DNA of 64,000 nt from Micromonospora eburnea (GTDB taxonomy: Bacteria; Actinomycetota; Actinomycetes; Mycobacteriales; Micromonosporaceae), in contig NZ_FMHY01000002.1 of the NCBI RefSeq assembly GCF_900090225.1, forward strand, positions 1,674,001 through 1,738,000, written 5' to 3'. A program made the translations under genes and the position numbers. The notes under the pieces are model-generated. The model searched no databases. It was not told where the DNA came from and saw nothing but the letters and a program-made list of their open reading frames with translations. Shown one piece after another: positions 21,467-30,082 of the stretch. Positions within the stretch are counted from its first letter, which is position 1, and each line of letters begins with the position of its first letter.

Positions 21467-21877
21467 GTGAAATTTCGTCCAGGGGTGAGCGCCGTGGCGG
21501 CCTCGGAGATCGAGGCCGCCACGGCGGCCGCCCGCGCACAGAACATGCGCGTGTATTTGCTGTCGACCGGAGCAGGCGGCGGGCGGGACGCCTTCTTCGA
21601 CGCCGTCCGGGCGGCGCTGCCACTCGACCCGCCCCTGGTGAGCAACAACAGCTGGGACGCGCTGGCGGACTCGATGTTCGGCGGCCTGGTGCTCCTCGAC
21701 GTCGGCCAGGTCCTCGTGGTGTGGACCGATGCGGCGGAAATGATCGTCACCGCACCCGAGGACGCCGACACCGCCGTCAGTGTGCTGGTGCAGACCGCAA
21801 CCGATCTGGCCGAGCCGAAGTACACGCAGGGCCGCCCGCTCTCAGTCACGGTGTTGCTGGCCACGGACCAGTCGTAG
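21467..21877 (+). CDS. Barstar-like immunity protein for the Rhs RNase
   Basis: A 136-residue cytosolic protein that starts 4 nt after the Rhs stop, with GGTGAGG from the toxin stop region as its ribosome site (GTG start). The core (GRDAFFDAVRAALPLDPPLV, then NSWDALADSMFGGL) aligns by eye with barstar helix 2 (NLDALWDALTGW). It keeps both acidic residues that plug the barnase active site (barstar D35/D39; here D64/D68). The closing strand SVTVLLAT also fits. It is longer than barstar by about 45 residues, mainly at the N-terminus. Placement directly behind an RNase toxin supports an inhibitor role. The pairing is inferred, not shown. Confidence 0.78.
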   Translation: MKFRPGVSAVAASEIEAATAAARAQNMRVYLLSTGAGGGRDAFFDAVRAALPLDPPLVSNNSWDALADSMFGGLVLLDVGQVLVVWTDAAEMIVTAPEDADTAVSVLVQTATDLAEPKYTQGRPLSVTVLLATDQS

Positions 21878-22008
21878 TGGCGAGGCCTGAAGGGGTGAGG
21901 CCTGGCCTCCAGCGCCCGGTCCGCACCACCACCCGCCGTCGTCGCCGTGGGGTGGGTCGCGCCGTCAGTTGACGGGTGGATGGTGAGGCACCGGGGCAAG
22001 CTGACCTG

Positions 22009-22539
22009 ATGGAGTGCGAGTTGCTGACCGTCGGGCACGGGGCCGCCGGCCGGGAGCGCCTCGCGGAGCTGCTGGCCGGCGCGGGGATCGCCCTCGTCGT
22101 GGACGTACGGCGCTACCCGGCCAGCCGGACCAACCCGGACGTCCGGCGCGAGGCGCTCGAACGCTGGCTGCCGGAGCGGGGGATCGACTACCGCTGGGAA
22201 CCCCGCCTCGGTGGCCGCCGGCACGTACGCGCCGGGGAACCGGAGCCGGACACCTGGTGGACCGTCGCGGCCTTCCGGGCGTACGCCGCGTACACCCGGA
22301 CGCCGGAGTTCGACGCGGCGCTGGACGCGGTGCTCGCCGACGCGGCGCGGCGGACCACGGCGGTGATGTGCAGCGAGAGCGTGTGGTGGCGCTGCCACCG
22401 ACGCCTGATCGCCGACGTGGCCGTCCTCGGTCGCGGGGCGGCCGTGCGGCACCTCATGCCGGACGGCCGGCTCAGCCCGCACCGGCCGGCCGAGGGCGCC
22501 CGCCGCCTCCCCGACGGGCACCTGATCTGGGACGGCTGA
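22009..22539 (+). CDS. DUF488 family protein
   Basis: A 176-residue protein of the DUF488 family. It begins with the family's LLTVGHG motif, then VDVRRYPASRTNP, and ends with the cysteine/histidine motif CSESVWWRCHRRLIADV. Members are small cytosolic proteins of unknown biochemical role. The ATG is preferred to a GTG 33 nt upstream because the family normally begins within three residues of the LxxVGHG strand. A stand-alone gene between the immunity gene and an acetyltransferase. Confidence 0.82.
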   Translation: MECELLTVGHGAAGRERLAELLAGAGIALVVDVRRYPASRTNPDVRREALERWLPERGIDYRWEPRLGGRRHVRAGEPEPDTWWTVAAFRAYAAYTRTPEFDAALDAVLADAARRTTAVMCSESVWWRCHRRLIADVAVLGRGAAVRHLMPDGRLSPHRPAEGARRLPDGHLIWDG

Positions 22540-22579
22540 CCGGGCGGGAACCTGGTGGCAGAGCCGCGGATCACGCCGC

Positions 22580-22585
22580 TAGCCT
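22580..22585 (+). promoter_or_regulatory. Leaderless-type -10 element of GNAT gene
   Basis: TAGCCT is followed by 6 nt and then the ATG at 22592, with no ribosome site. This TANNNT-N6-ATG arrangement is the actinobacterial signature of a leaderless transcript. Confidence 0.6.
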
Positions 22586-22591
22586 GCCCGC

Positions 22592-23119
22592 ATGCCGGAA
22601 CTGATCACGCCGACCGCCCGCCTGCACCGGTCCTGGCTGGCTGCCCGGGACGACTGGGGGCGCGGCGTCCACCAGGACGGCAGCGGGCTACAGCCCACCG
22701 ACGACGTGGACTCACCGGAGGGCTTCGCGGACTGGGTCGGGCGGCTGCGGGACGGCGCGGACGAGTCCCGGCCGCTGCCCAACGGCCTGGTCCCCGCGCT
22801 CTACTGGTGGATCGTCGAGGGCGACGAGGTGCTCGGCGCCATCTCCCTGCGGCTGCGGCTCAACGACTTCCTGCTGAACGCCGGCGGCCACATCGGCTAC
22901 GGCGTCCGCCCCTCGGCCCGCCGTCGGGGCGTGGCGACCTTCGCCCTGGGTGCGGCGCTCGCGGAGGCGGCCCGGCGGGGCATCGACCCGGTCCTGGTCA
23001 CCTGCGACGACAGCAACGTCCCCTCCGCGCGGACCATCGAGCGGCACGGTGGGGTGCTGGAGGACGTGCGGGACACCGAACTGGGGCGCACCCGGCGCTA
23101 CTGGATCTCTCCCCGCTGA
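22592..23119 (+). CDS. GNAT N-acetyltransferase
   Basis: A 175-residue acetyl-CoA-dependent acyltransferase. The acetyl-CoA-binding loop is GYGVRPSARRRGVATFALGAALAEA in form (key bases R-R-R-G-V-A), followed by VLVTCDDSNVPSARTIERHGGVLED, the usual last helix-strand unit. The opening (PTARLHRSWLAARDDWG) is typical of the YesJ/RimL-like group. The substrate is unknown. Probably translated from a leaderless mRNA. Its stop is one base from the stop of a convergent GNAT gene. Confidence 0.85.
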   Translation: MPELITPTARLHRSWLAARDDWGRGVHQDGSGLQPTDDVDSPEGFADWVGRLRDGADESRPLPNGLVPALYWWIVEGDEVLGAISLRLRLNDFLLNAGGHIGYGVRPSARRRGVATFALGAALAEAARRGIDPVLVTCDDSNVPSARTIERHGGVLEDVRDTELGRTRRYWISPR

Positions 23120-23120
23120 A

Positions 23121-23627
23121 TCAGTCGCGCAGGTCCTCGGCGAGGAGGTCCATCAGCAGGCCGTCGTGCCAGCGGCCGTCCGCGCCGCGCTCGTAGCGGC
23201 GCATGATGCCCACCGGGCGGAAACCCACCTTCGCGTACGCCCGGATCGCCGCCGTGTTCGCCGCCGCCGGGTCGATGGTGAACCGGTGGTGGCCGTGCTC
23301 GTCGATCAGGTGCCGGACCAGGGTGCGGATGGCGTCGCCGCCCAGGCCCGCGCCGCGTACCTCGGGAGCGAGGAAGAGGTCCAGGCTGGCGTGGCGGTAG
23401 TCCGGTTCGGTCTCGGCGGAGCACTGGATCGCGCCGACCACCCGGCCGTCGTGCTCGATGGCGTAGACGGTCAGCTCGTCGTCGGCCAGGTCGGCGCGGA
23501 TCTCCCCGGCCAGGTCGTCGCCGCCCCGCCACCAGCGCCGGACCTCCGGGGTGGCCCGGATCGCCGCGAGGGTGGGCACGTCCGCGTCCGTCGCCGGTCG
23601 CAGTGTCACCGCCCGCCCGCGCAGCAC
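23121..23627 (-). CDS. GNAT acetyltransferase, AAC(6')-like group
   Basis: A 168-residue GNAT enzyme. It opens with GRAVTLRPATDADVPTLAAI and contains LDLFLAPEVRGAGLGGDAIRTLV as the cofactor loop, then HRFTIDPAAANTAAIRAYAKVGF. This pattern is that of the AAC(6')-Ib-like/RimJ group, which includes aminoglycoside acetyltransferases and many enzymes of unknown substrate; no resistance claim is made. The GTG start lies 3 nt after the bsaP stop, so it is the third gene of the bioB operon, though no link to biotin is evident. Confidence 0.85.
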   Translation of the reverse strand: MLRGRAVTLRPATDADVPTLAAIRATPEVRRWWRGGDDLAGEIRADLADDELTVYAIEHDGRVVGAIQCSAETEPDYRHASLDLFLAPEVRGAGLGGDAIRTLVRHLIDEHGHHRFTIDPAAANTAAIRAYAKVGFRPVGIMRRYERGADGRWHDGLLMDLLAEDLRD

Positions 23628-23630
23628 CGG

Positions 23631-23840
23631 TCAGCCCCGGATCTCGCCGTGCTCGACGCAGACCGCCGACCAGCCGGTCGGCACCACCTGCACCTTCATC
23701 CGCCGCCGGCAGTGCGCGCAGTAGCGCGGCGGCTCCAGCGCCCGGGCCGCCGCGCACGCCTCGTGGGCGCCGGCCTCGGCCGGCTCGCCGCAGCGGTCGC
23801 ACCAGCGCTGCGGCGCCGTGGACTCGACAAGCTCGGTCAC
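23631..23840 (-). CDS. bsaP: Biotin synthase auxiliary protein BsaP
   Basis: A 69-residue cysteine-rich protein with two CxxC pairs (WCDRCG and YCAHCRRR) plus further cysteines, ending [18 protein letters not shown]. Small proteins of this kind next to actinobacterial bioB are known as BsaP, an Fe-S accessory factor thought to help restore or support biotin synthase. It begins 25 nt after bioB on the same strand, GTG start. Identification rests on size, the cysteine pattern and position. Confidence 0.8.
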   Translation of the reverse strand: MTELVESTAPQRWCDRCGEPAEAGAHEACAAARALEPPRYCAHCRRRMKVQVVPTGWSAVCVEHGEIRG

Positions 23841-23865
23841 GTCGTCCTCACCGGGATGGATAGCG

Positions 23866-24861
23866 TCACAGGGTCGCCGACAGCGCCTTGACCGGCATCT
23901 TCAGGTCGTCGAGCAGCTTCAGGTCGTCGGTCGCCGACCGGCCCAGCGTGGTCAGGTAGTTGCCGACGATGACCGCGTTGATGCCGCCGAGCAGGCCGTC
24001 CCGGGTGCCCAGGTCGCCGAGGGTGAGCTCCCGGCCGCCCGCGTACCGGAGGATGGTGCGCGGCATGGCCAGCCGGAACGCGGCGATGGCCCGCAGCGCG
24101 TCCTTGCCCTCCACCACCGGCCGGTCGCCGAGCGGGGTGCCCGGGCGCGGGTTGAGGAAGTTCAGCGGGACCTCGTGCGGGTCCAGCTCGGCGAGCTGCG
24201 CGGCGAACTCGGCCCGCTGCTCCACCGACTCGCCCAGGCCGAGGATGCCGCCGCAGCAGACCTCCATGCCGGACTCGCGGACCATCTTCAGGGTCTCCCA
24301 GCGCTCCTCCCACGAGTGCGTGGTGACCACGTTCGGGAAGTAGGAGCGGCAGGTCTCCAGGTTGTGGTTGTAGCGGTGCACGCCCATCTCGACCAGCTCG
24401 TCGACCTGCTCCTGGGTGAGCATGCCCAGGGAGGCGGCGACCTGGATGTCGACCTCCGCCTTGATGGCGGCCACGCCCTCGCGCATCTGCTTCATCAGCC
24501 GGGCGTCCGGGCCGCGTACGGCGGCCACGATGCAGAACTCGGTGGCGCCGGTGGCGGCGGTCTGCCGTGCCGCCTCGACCAGCGCCGGGATGTCCAGCCA
24601 GACCGAGCGGACCGGCGAGGTGAACAGGCCGGACTGCGAGCAGAAGTGGCAGTCCTCCGGGCAGCCGCCGGTCTTCAGCGAGACAATCCCCTCGACCTCG
24701 ACCTCCGGGCCGCACCAGCGCATCCGCACCTCGTGGGCGAGCTGGAGGGCGGCGGGCAGGTGCTCGTCGGGCAGGTTGAGCACGGCGAGGACACCGGCCT
24801 CGTCGAGACCGACGCCGTTCTCCAGCACCTGGGTCCGGGCCTGGTCGAGGATCTCTGGCAT
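23866..24861 (-). CDS. bioB: Biotin synthase
   Basis: A 331-residue radical-SAM enzyme that inserts sulfur into dethiobiotin, the last step of biotin synthesis. The radical-SAM cluster motif is [11 protein letters not shown]; the second cluster ligands fall in [22 protein letters not shown] and the later arginine in [20 protein letters not shown] is also diagnostic. It is divergent from bioF across a 129-bp spacer and heads the bioB-bsaP-GNAT run. The ATG gives the expected family length. Confidence 0.97.
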   Translation of the reverse strand: MPEILDQARTQVLENGVGLDEAGVLAVLNLPDEHLPAALQLAHEVRMRWCGPEVEVEGIVSLKTGGCPEDCHFCSQSGLFTSPVRSVWLDIPALVEAARQTAATGATEFCIVAAVRGPDARLMKQMREGVAAIKAEVDIQVAASLGMLTQEQVDELVEMGVHRYNHNLETCRSYFPNVVTTHSWEERWETLKMVRESGMEVCCGGILGLGESVEQRAEFAAQLAELDPHEVPLNFLNPRPGTPLGDRPVVEGKDALRAIAAFRLAMPRTILRYAGGRELTLGDLGTRDGLLGGINAVIVGNYLTTLGRSATDDLKLLDDLKMPVKALSATL

Positions 24862-24990
24862 GGCTCGTACCCTACAAGGCCACCCGGCGGCGAGGAATCG
24901 GCTCCATGGCGGGGTCGGGCAGATCGTCCGAGGTCCGGCGGGTGGGTGGTAACTTCGCCCCGCGAGGTGGTCGACGGCGGGAGTGTGACA

Positions 24991-26139
24991 GTGGCGGACT
25001 GGCTGGCGGCCCTGGACCGCCGCGCCGAGCTGCGGGCCAGAGCGGGACTCACCCGTACGCTGCGCCCGCGCGCCTCCGGCGACGCCGTGGTCGACCTGGC
25101 CGGCAACGACTACCTCGGCCTGGCCGCGCACCCGGAGGTCACCGCCGCGGCGACGGCGGCGCTGTCCGCGTACGGGCTGGGCGCCACCGGGTCGCGGCTG
25201 GTGCGCGGCTCGACCGACGCGCACCACGCGCTGGAGGACGCCCTCGCGCAGTGGCTCGGCACCGACCGGGCGTTGGTCTTCTCCTCCGGCTACCTGGCCA
25301 ATCTCGCCGCCGTCCGGGGCCTGGTGCGGCCGCGTACGCTGCTCGTCTCCGACGCCCACAACCACGCCTCGCTGATCGACGGCTGCCGGATCTCCGGCGC
25401 GGAGACCGTGGTGACCCCGCACGCCGACGTGGACGCGGTGGCCGACGCGCTCGCCGCCGCCCCGGGCCGGCCCGCGGTGGTGGTCACCGAGTCGGTCTTC
25501 TCCGTCGACGGCGACCTCGCCCCGCTGGCCGAGTTGCATGCCGTGGCCCGTCGGTACGGCGCGCTGCTGCTGGTCGACGACGCGCACGCGCTCGGCGTCA
25601 CCGGCCCGGCCGGGGCGGGCGGGGTGGCCGAGGCGGGCCTGGCCGGCGAGCCGGACGTGGTGGTGACCGCCACCCTCTCCAAGGCGCTCGGCGGGGCCGG
25701 CGGGGTGGTGGCCGGGCCGGCGGAGTTCGTCCGCCACCTGGTGGAGACCGGCCGTACGTTCATCTTCGACACGGCGCTGCCGCCGGCGGTGGCCGCCGGC
25801 GTGCTGGCGGCGGTCCGGGTGGCCCGGTCCGGCGACGGGTTACGCGCCGAGCTCGCCGAACGGGCCACGCTGGCGGTCCGCCGGCTGGGCGTGGCCGGGC
25901 TGGACGTCTCCGCCCCCGACGCGGCGGTGGTGTCGGTCACCGCGCCCGGCCCGGAGGCGGCGACCGCGTGGGCGGCCGGGTGCCGGGAGCGGGGCGTCGC
26001 GGTGGGCTGCTTCCGACCGCCGTCCACCCCGGACAGCCGTTCCCGGCTCCGGTTGACCATCAACGCCGGGGTGACCCGGGCGGACTTCGTCCGGGCCCTG
26101 GACGTCATCGTGGACTGTGCCCCGAGGGAGGGCTCATGA
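24991..26139 (+). CDS. bioF: 8-amino-7-oxononanoate synthase
   Basis: A 382-residue PLP-dependent enzyme that condenses pimeloyl-ACP/CoA with alanine. The PLP lysine is in [13 protein letters not shown], the cofactor aspartate/histidine in [20 protein letters not shown], and the N-terminal block is [15 protein letters not shown]. Two in-frame GTG codons (24985, 24991) compete as starts; 24991 has the better spacing (7 nt) from GCGGGAG. Its stop overlaps the bioD start (ATGA), so the two are coupled. Confidence 0.95.
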   Translation: MADWLAALDRRAELRARAGLTRTLRPRASGDAVVDLAGNDYLGLAAHPEVTAAATAALSAYGLGATGSRLVRGSTDAHHALEDALAQWLGTDRALVFSSGYLANLAAVRGLVRPRTLLVSDAHNHASLIDGCRISGAETVVTPHADVDAVADALAAAPGRPAVVVTESVFSVDGDLAPLAELHAVARRYGALLLVDDAHALGVTGPAGAGGVAEAGLAGEPDVVVTATLSKALGGAGGVVAGPAEFVRHLVETGRTFIFDTALPPAVAAGVLAAVRVARSGDGLRAELAERATLAVRRLGVAGLDVSAPDAAVVSVTAPGPEAATAWAAGCRERGVAVGCFRPPSTPDSRSRLRLTINAGVTRADFVRALDVIVDCAPREGS

Positions 26140-26864
26140 CTACTGGCTGGACCGGGCCGGTGCTGGTGACGGGCACGGACACCGAGGTGGGCAAGACCGT
26201 CGTGACCGCGGCGATCACCGCCGCCGCGCAGGCCGCCGGGCTGCGGGTCGCGGTGATCAAGCCCGGCCAGACGGGTACGGCCACCGGCGAGCCGGGCGAC
26301 GTCGACTCGGTCACCCGGCTGGCCGCCCCGCTGACCGGCCGTACCCTGGCGGCCTACCCGGACCCGCTCGCCCCGCTCGCCGCGGCCCGGGTCGCGGAGC
26401 TGCCGCCGCTGGAGCTGTACACCGCCGTCGACGCGATCCGCGAGGAGGCCGACAAGCACGACCTGGTGCTCGTCGAGGGGGCCGGCGGGCTGCTCGTACC
26501 GATGGGGCTGCGGCCGTCGGGCGAGCCCTGGACGGTGGCCGACCTGGCGGTGTCGCTGGGGGCGCCGGCCGTGGTGGTGGCCCGCGCCGGGCTCGGCACG
26601 CTCAACCACACCGCGCTCACCCTGGAGGCGCTGGAGCGCCGGGCGATCCCGGCCGGCGTGGTGATCGGCGCCTGGCCGGCCGAGCCGGAGCTGGTGCACT
26701 GGGCCAACCTGACCGACCTGGCGCCCAACCTGCTCGGCGCGGTGCCGATGGGCGCGGGTGCGATGGACCCGGGGGTGTTCCGCCGCTCCGCGCCGGGCTG
26801 GCTCACCCCCGCCCTCTACGGGGTGCTCGACGACTGGCGGGCCTGGGCCGAGGACGCGAGCTGA
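26136..26864 (+). CDS. bioD: Dethiobiotin synthetase
   Basis: A 242-residue ATP-dependent carboxylase that closes the ureido ring of dethiobiotin. The P-loop is VTGTDTEVGKTVVTAA, the substrate-binding segment is VIKPGQTG, and the VEGAGGLLVP motif is intact. The ATG overlaps the bioF stop. With bioF and the divergent bioB this covers three of the four late biotin steps; bioA is not in the window. Confidence 0.95.
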   Translation: MTTGWTGPVLVTGTDTEVGKTVVTAAITAAAQAAGLRVAVIKPGQTGTATGEPGDVDSVTRLAAPLTGRTLAAYPDPLAPLAAARVAELPPLELYTAVDAIREEADKHDLVLVEGAGGLLVPMGLRPSGEPWTVADLAVSLGAPAVVVARAGLGTLNHTALTLEALERRAIPAGVVIGAWPAEPELVHWANLTDLAPNLLGAVPMGAGAMDPGVFRRSAPGWLTPALYGVLDDWRAWAEDAS

Positions 26865-26867
26865 ACA

Positions 26868-26882
26868 CCTGACTTTCGTCGG
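26868..26882 (+). promoter_or_regulatory. Predicted response-regulator box upstream of histidine kinase
   Basis: CCTGACTTTCGTCGG shares 13 of its first 13 bases with the box at 31073-31088 before the ABC exporter. It is centred about 43 bp before the predicted leaderless start of the kinase gene, a typical activator position. Assignment to the neighbouring NarL-type regulator is inferred. Confidence 0.6.
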
Positions 26883-26918
26883 TGCCCGGCCCGGCCGGTC
26901 GTCGGTAGCGTGGCCGCC

Positions 26919-28568
26919 GTGGAATCCGACGACCCGGCCGGCCCGCCGAGGGGCCGGCGATGGCTCGGCGACCTGCTGCTGTGGGGCGCGTTGTCCGCGC
27001 CGGTGGCGTACGCGGGGGTCACCCCGCCCTATCCCCGGTACGCGGTGCCGCTGCTGCTCGGGTCGCTGGCGCTGCTCGCCCTCGCGGTGGCGGTCGGCCG
27101 CCGGCTGCCGCTCGCGGCGCTGGTGGCGGTGGTGTTCGGCTCGCTGGTCGACGGCAACTTCGTCTTCGCCATCCCGGTGTTCAGCTATCTCGCCGGCCGG
27201 CGCAGCGCCGGCGCCGGCCGGGTGGCGGTGCTCTTCGGCGTGATCGCGGTCGCCGGGACCGCGCTCAACCTCGGGCTGCTCGGCACCGGCCCGGCGACCT
27301 GGTTCCTGCTCGCCTCGGTGCTGCTCTTCGCCGGGGTGTTCCCCTGGCTGCTCGGTCGGCTCCGCCGGCAGCAGCGAGCGCTCGCCGAGGCCGGGCGGCG
27401 GCACGCCGAGACGGAGGAGCGGGAGCGGCGGGCGGCGGTGGACCGGGTGCGACTACGCGAACGGGCCCGGATCGCCCAGGAGATGCACGACTCGCTGGGC
27501 CACGACCTGAGCCTGATCGCGTTGCGCGCCGCCGCGCTGGAACTGGCCGCCGACCTGCCCCTCGCCCACCGGGCGGCGGCCGGCGAGCTGCGGGCCAGCG
27601 TGGCCGCCGCCACCGACCGGCTGCACGAGATCATCGGCGTGCTCCGCGAGGAGCGCTCCGGTTCCCTGCGACCGGCGGACGAGACGGTGGCGGAGCTGGT
27701 CTGCGGGGCTCGGGACGCCGGGATGGCGGTCGAGCTGCGGGACGGATCGGCCGAGGTCGAGCTGCCTCGGCTCACCGCGCACACGGTGCACCGGGTGGTC
27801 CGGGAGGCGCTGACCAACGCCGCCCGGTACGCCCCCGACGCCCCGGTGACCGTCACCGTCGACCGCGCCGACGGCGCGGTGGCGGTCAGCGTGGTGAACG
27901 GTCCCGCCCCGGCCGGCCCACTGCCGGGACCGGCCTCGCACGGCTCCGGGCTGCTCGCCCTGCGTGAGCGGGTCCGCCTCGCCGGCGGCGTGCTCGACGC
28001 GGGCCCCAGGGCCGGCGGCTTCGCGCTCTCCGCGCGCCTGCCGCTGGCCGGCGACGACGGTCGGGGCGTTCCGGGCGGTGTGGCGGAGCCGGCGACGGCC
28101 AGTGGCGTGGTGCGAAGCGACGCGACGAACGCCGTCCGGCCCGGCGGGCCCGGGGGACCGGTCGGGGAGGCCGACGACGGGGGACCGGACACCGGCCGGC
28201 CCGACCGGGCATCGGAGGACCGGACCGGCGCGGCGGCGCGGCGGCTGCGGGACGCCCGACGGCGGGCCCGGCGCAGCCTGCTGGTGGCGTTCGGCGCCCC
28301 CGCCGTCCTCGGCCTGGTGCTCGCCCTGGTCTACTACCCGCTGGCCACCGCGGGCGCGGTGCTCGACCGGACCGGGTACGAGCGGCTGCGCCTCGGCGAC
28401 ACCCGGGACAGCCTGGGGCTGCCCGAACGGCAGGCGGACCCGCCGACCGCGGACACCCCGTCGGGCTGCGAGTACTACACCGACGGCAACTTCCCCTTCG
28501 CGGAGCCGACCTGGCGGCTCTGCTTCTCCGACGGCCGGCTGGCCAGCAAGGAGCGGATCGCGTCGTGA
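26919..28568 (+). CDS. NarL-type sensor histidine kinase with extra C-terminal membrane/sensor unit
   Basis: A 549-residue kinase. Residues 20-145 carry about five membrane spans. The phosphoacceptor is His190 in RIAQEMHDSLGHDLS (HisKA_3 type), and the ATPase domain runs to about 375 (NAARYAP, HGSGLLALRERV). Unusually, a Gly/Asp-rich linker then leads to another membrane span (453-480) and an outer domain (YERLRLGDTRDSLG, with Cys517 and Cys535), as in some actinobacterial kinases. TAGCGT lies 7 nt before the GTG at 26919 with no ribosome site, so a leaderless start is preferred to the GTG 9 nt earlier. The stop overlaps the regulator's GTG. Confidence 0.9.
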   Translation: MESDDPAGPPRGRRWLGDLLLWGALSAPVAYAGVTPPYPRYAVPLLLGSLALLALAVAVGRRLPLAALVAVVFGSLVDGNFVFAIPVFSYLAGRRSAGAGRVAVLFGVIAVAGTALNLGLLGTGPATWFLLASVLLFAGVFPWLLGRLRRQQRALAEAGRRHAETEERERRAAVDRVRLRERARIAQEMHDSLGHDLSLIALRAAALELAADLPLAHRAAAGELRASVAAATDRLHEIIGVLREERSGSLRPADETVAELVCGARDAGMAVELRDGSAEVELPRLTAHTVHRVVREALTNAARYAPDAPVTVTVDRADGAVAVSVVNGPAPAGPLPGPASHGSGLLALRERVRLAGGVLDAGPRAGGFALSARLPLAGDDGRGVPGGVAEPATASGVVRSDATNAVRPGGPGGPVGEADDGGPDTGRPDRASEDRTGAAARRLRDARRRARRSLLVAFGAPAVLGLVLALVYYPLATAGAVLDRTGYERLRLGDTRDSLGLPERQADPPTADTPSGCEYYTDGNFPFAEPTWRLCFSDGRLASKERIAS

Positions 28569-29242
28569 CCGCCGACCACGAGGGCCCCCTGCGGGTGGTG
28601 CTCGCTGACGACGAGGCGATGGTCCGCGCCGGGGTACGGGCGATCCTGGCCGCCGACCCGGGGATCGAGGTGGTCGGCGAGGCCGGGGACGGGCGGGCCG
28701 CCGTCGAACTGGTCCGCGCCCACCGACCCCGGGTGGCGCTGTTGGACATCCGGATGCCCAGGTGGGACGGGCTCGGCGCGGCGGGGGAGATCCGCCGGCT
28801 GGTTCCGGAGACTGCCACGGTCATGCTCACCACCTTCGGCGAGGACGACCTGATCGCCCGGGCGCTCGGCCACGGGGTCAGTGGCTTCCTGCTCAAGTCG
28901 GGCGATCCCCGGGAACTGCTCACCGGGATCCGTGCGGTCGCCGATGGCGGGGCTTACCTGTCACCCCGGGTGGCCCGCCGGGTGATCGAGCTGAGCGGCG
29001 GGCGGATGGCCCGCACCCCGTACGCCCGGGACCGGCTGGCCGGGCTGACCGACCGGGAGCGGGAGGTGCTGGCCCTGGTCGGGGCGGGACTGTCCAACGC
29101 CGAGATCGGCCGCCGGTTGCACCTCGTCGAGGGCACCGTGAAGAGCTACCTGACCAGCATTTTCACCCGGTTGGACGTGCGCAACCGGGTGCAGGCGGCG
29201 ATCCTCGCGTACGAGGCGGGGCTGGTCCCGCCGACCGGCTGA
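28565..29242 (+). CDS. NarL/LuxR-type response regulator
   Basis: A 225-residue two-component regulator, partner of the kinase with which it overlaps by 4 nt. The receiver domain has the acidic pair ADDE, phosphoacceptor Asp61 (VALLDIRMP), and the T/K switch residues (VMLTTFGE, FLLKSG). The C-terminal LuxR helix-turn-helix is LTDREREVLALVGAGLSNAEIGRRL. It converges on an ABC exporter operon and probably controls it, since the same CCTGACTTTCGTC motif lies before both transcription units. Confidence 0.94.
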   Translation: MTADHEGPLRVVLADDEAMVRAGVRAILAADPGIEVVGEAGDGRAAVELVRAHRPRVALLDIRMPRWDGLGAAGEIRRLVPETATVMLTTFGEDDLIARALGHGVSGFLLKSGDPRELLTGIRAVADGGAYLSPRVARRVIELSGGRMARTPYARDRLAGLTDREREVLALVGAGLSNAEIGRRLHLVEGTVKSYLTSIFTRLDVRNRVQAAILAYEAGLVPPTG

Positions 29243-29257
29243 CCAGCCCCGCCCCGC

Positions 29258-30082
29258 TCACGCGTCGCGGCGGGCCAGCGCCCACCGGCCGACGGCCAGC
29301 GCGGCGGCCGCCCAGCCGGCGAGCAGCAGCAACCCCACCACCGCCGGGTACGGGTCGCGGTCCCCGCCGAGGAAGTGGTTGCCGGCCACTCCGGGGAACG
29401 CGTCGGCGATCCGGGTGAGCACGGTGATCCCCGGTTCCTGTAGCGACAACGGCACGATCATCAGCAGGGCGAAGAGCACGGTGAGGGTGAGCACCGCACC
29501 GCGCAGCGCCGCCGCCAGGCCCAGCGCCAGCACCCCGACCAGCGCCAGGTACGCGGCCGAGGCGACCACGTCGCGCACCGTCCCGCCCAGCGGGGCCCTG
29601 CCCCACTCGCCCAGCACCGGCCGGGCGACCGCCGCGCCGATGCCGCCGAGCAGCAGCCCGACCAGGAACGTCACGACGCCCACCACGACCGCCTTGGCCA
29701 GCAGCACCCGAGAGCGGGACGGGGTGCAGCGCAACGTGGTGCGGATGGTGCCGGTGGCGTACTCGCTGGTGATCGCGAAGAGACCGAGGGCGAGGACGAC
29801 GTACTGGGTGAGTTCCAGCGAGCCGGTCACGATCTCGCCGACCCCGACGATCCCGGGGCCGACCGCGGGGTCGTCGTCGGTGTTGGCGTTGACGGCGTAG
29901 ATGGCGAGCTGGGCGGTGGTGGCCGCCATGGTCAGCGCCGCCGCCAACACCGTCCACCAGGTGGACCGGACCGACCACAGCTTGGTCCACTCGGCGGCGA
30001 CGGCCCCGGTGAACGGGCCGGTCGCCGGGGCGGGCCGGGACGCCGGCCGGGTGGTCGGCGGGACGGTGGGCAGGGCGGTCAT
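29258..30082 (-). CDS. ABC-2 type exporter permease
   Basis: A 274-residue membrane protein with about six spans (e.g. LALVGVLALGLAAALRGAVLTLTVL). An EWTKLWSVRSTWWT entry helix marks ABC-2 permeases of the drug/antibiotic export type. It overlaps the ATPase gene by 4 nt and forms a complete two-gene exporter. The kinase/regulator pair next door suggests cell-envelope stress or antibiotic export, but the substrate is unknown. Confidence 0.9.
   Translation of the reverse strand: MTALPTVPPTTRPASRPAPATGPFTGAVAAEWTKLWSVRSTWWTVLAAALTMAATTAQLAIYAVNANTDDDPAVGPGIVGVGEIVTGSLELTQYVVLALGLFAITSEYATGTIRTTLRCTPSRSRVLLAKAVVVGVVTFLVGLLLGGIGAAVARPVLGEWGRAPLGGTVRDVVASAAYLALVGVLALGLAAALRGAVLTLTVLFALLMIVPLSLQEPGITVLTRIADAFPGVAGNHFLGGDRDPYPAVVGLLLLAGWAAAALAVGRWALARRDA

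Noticed and set aside
17734..22521. A 1,595-codon open frame on the minus strand
   Set aside because: It runs antisense to the Rhs gene, the barstar-like gene and DUF488, is very rich in Arg, Gly and Val, and shows no family motif. It is a GC-bias shadow.
24862..24990. A biotin-repressor (BioQ/BirA) operator between bioB and bioF
   Set aside because: No convincing inverted repeat matching known biotin-repressor sites was found in the 129-bp spacer.
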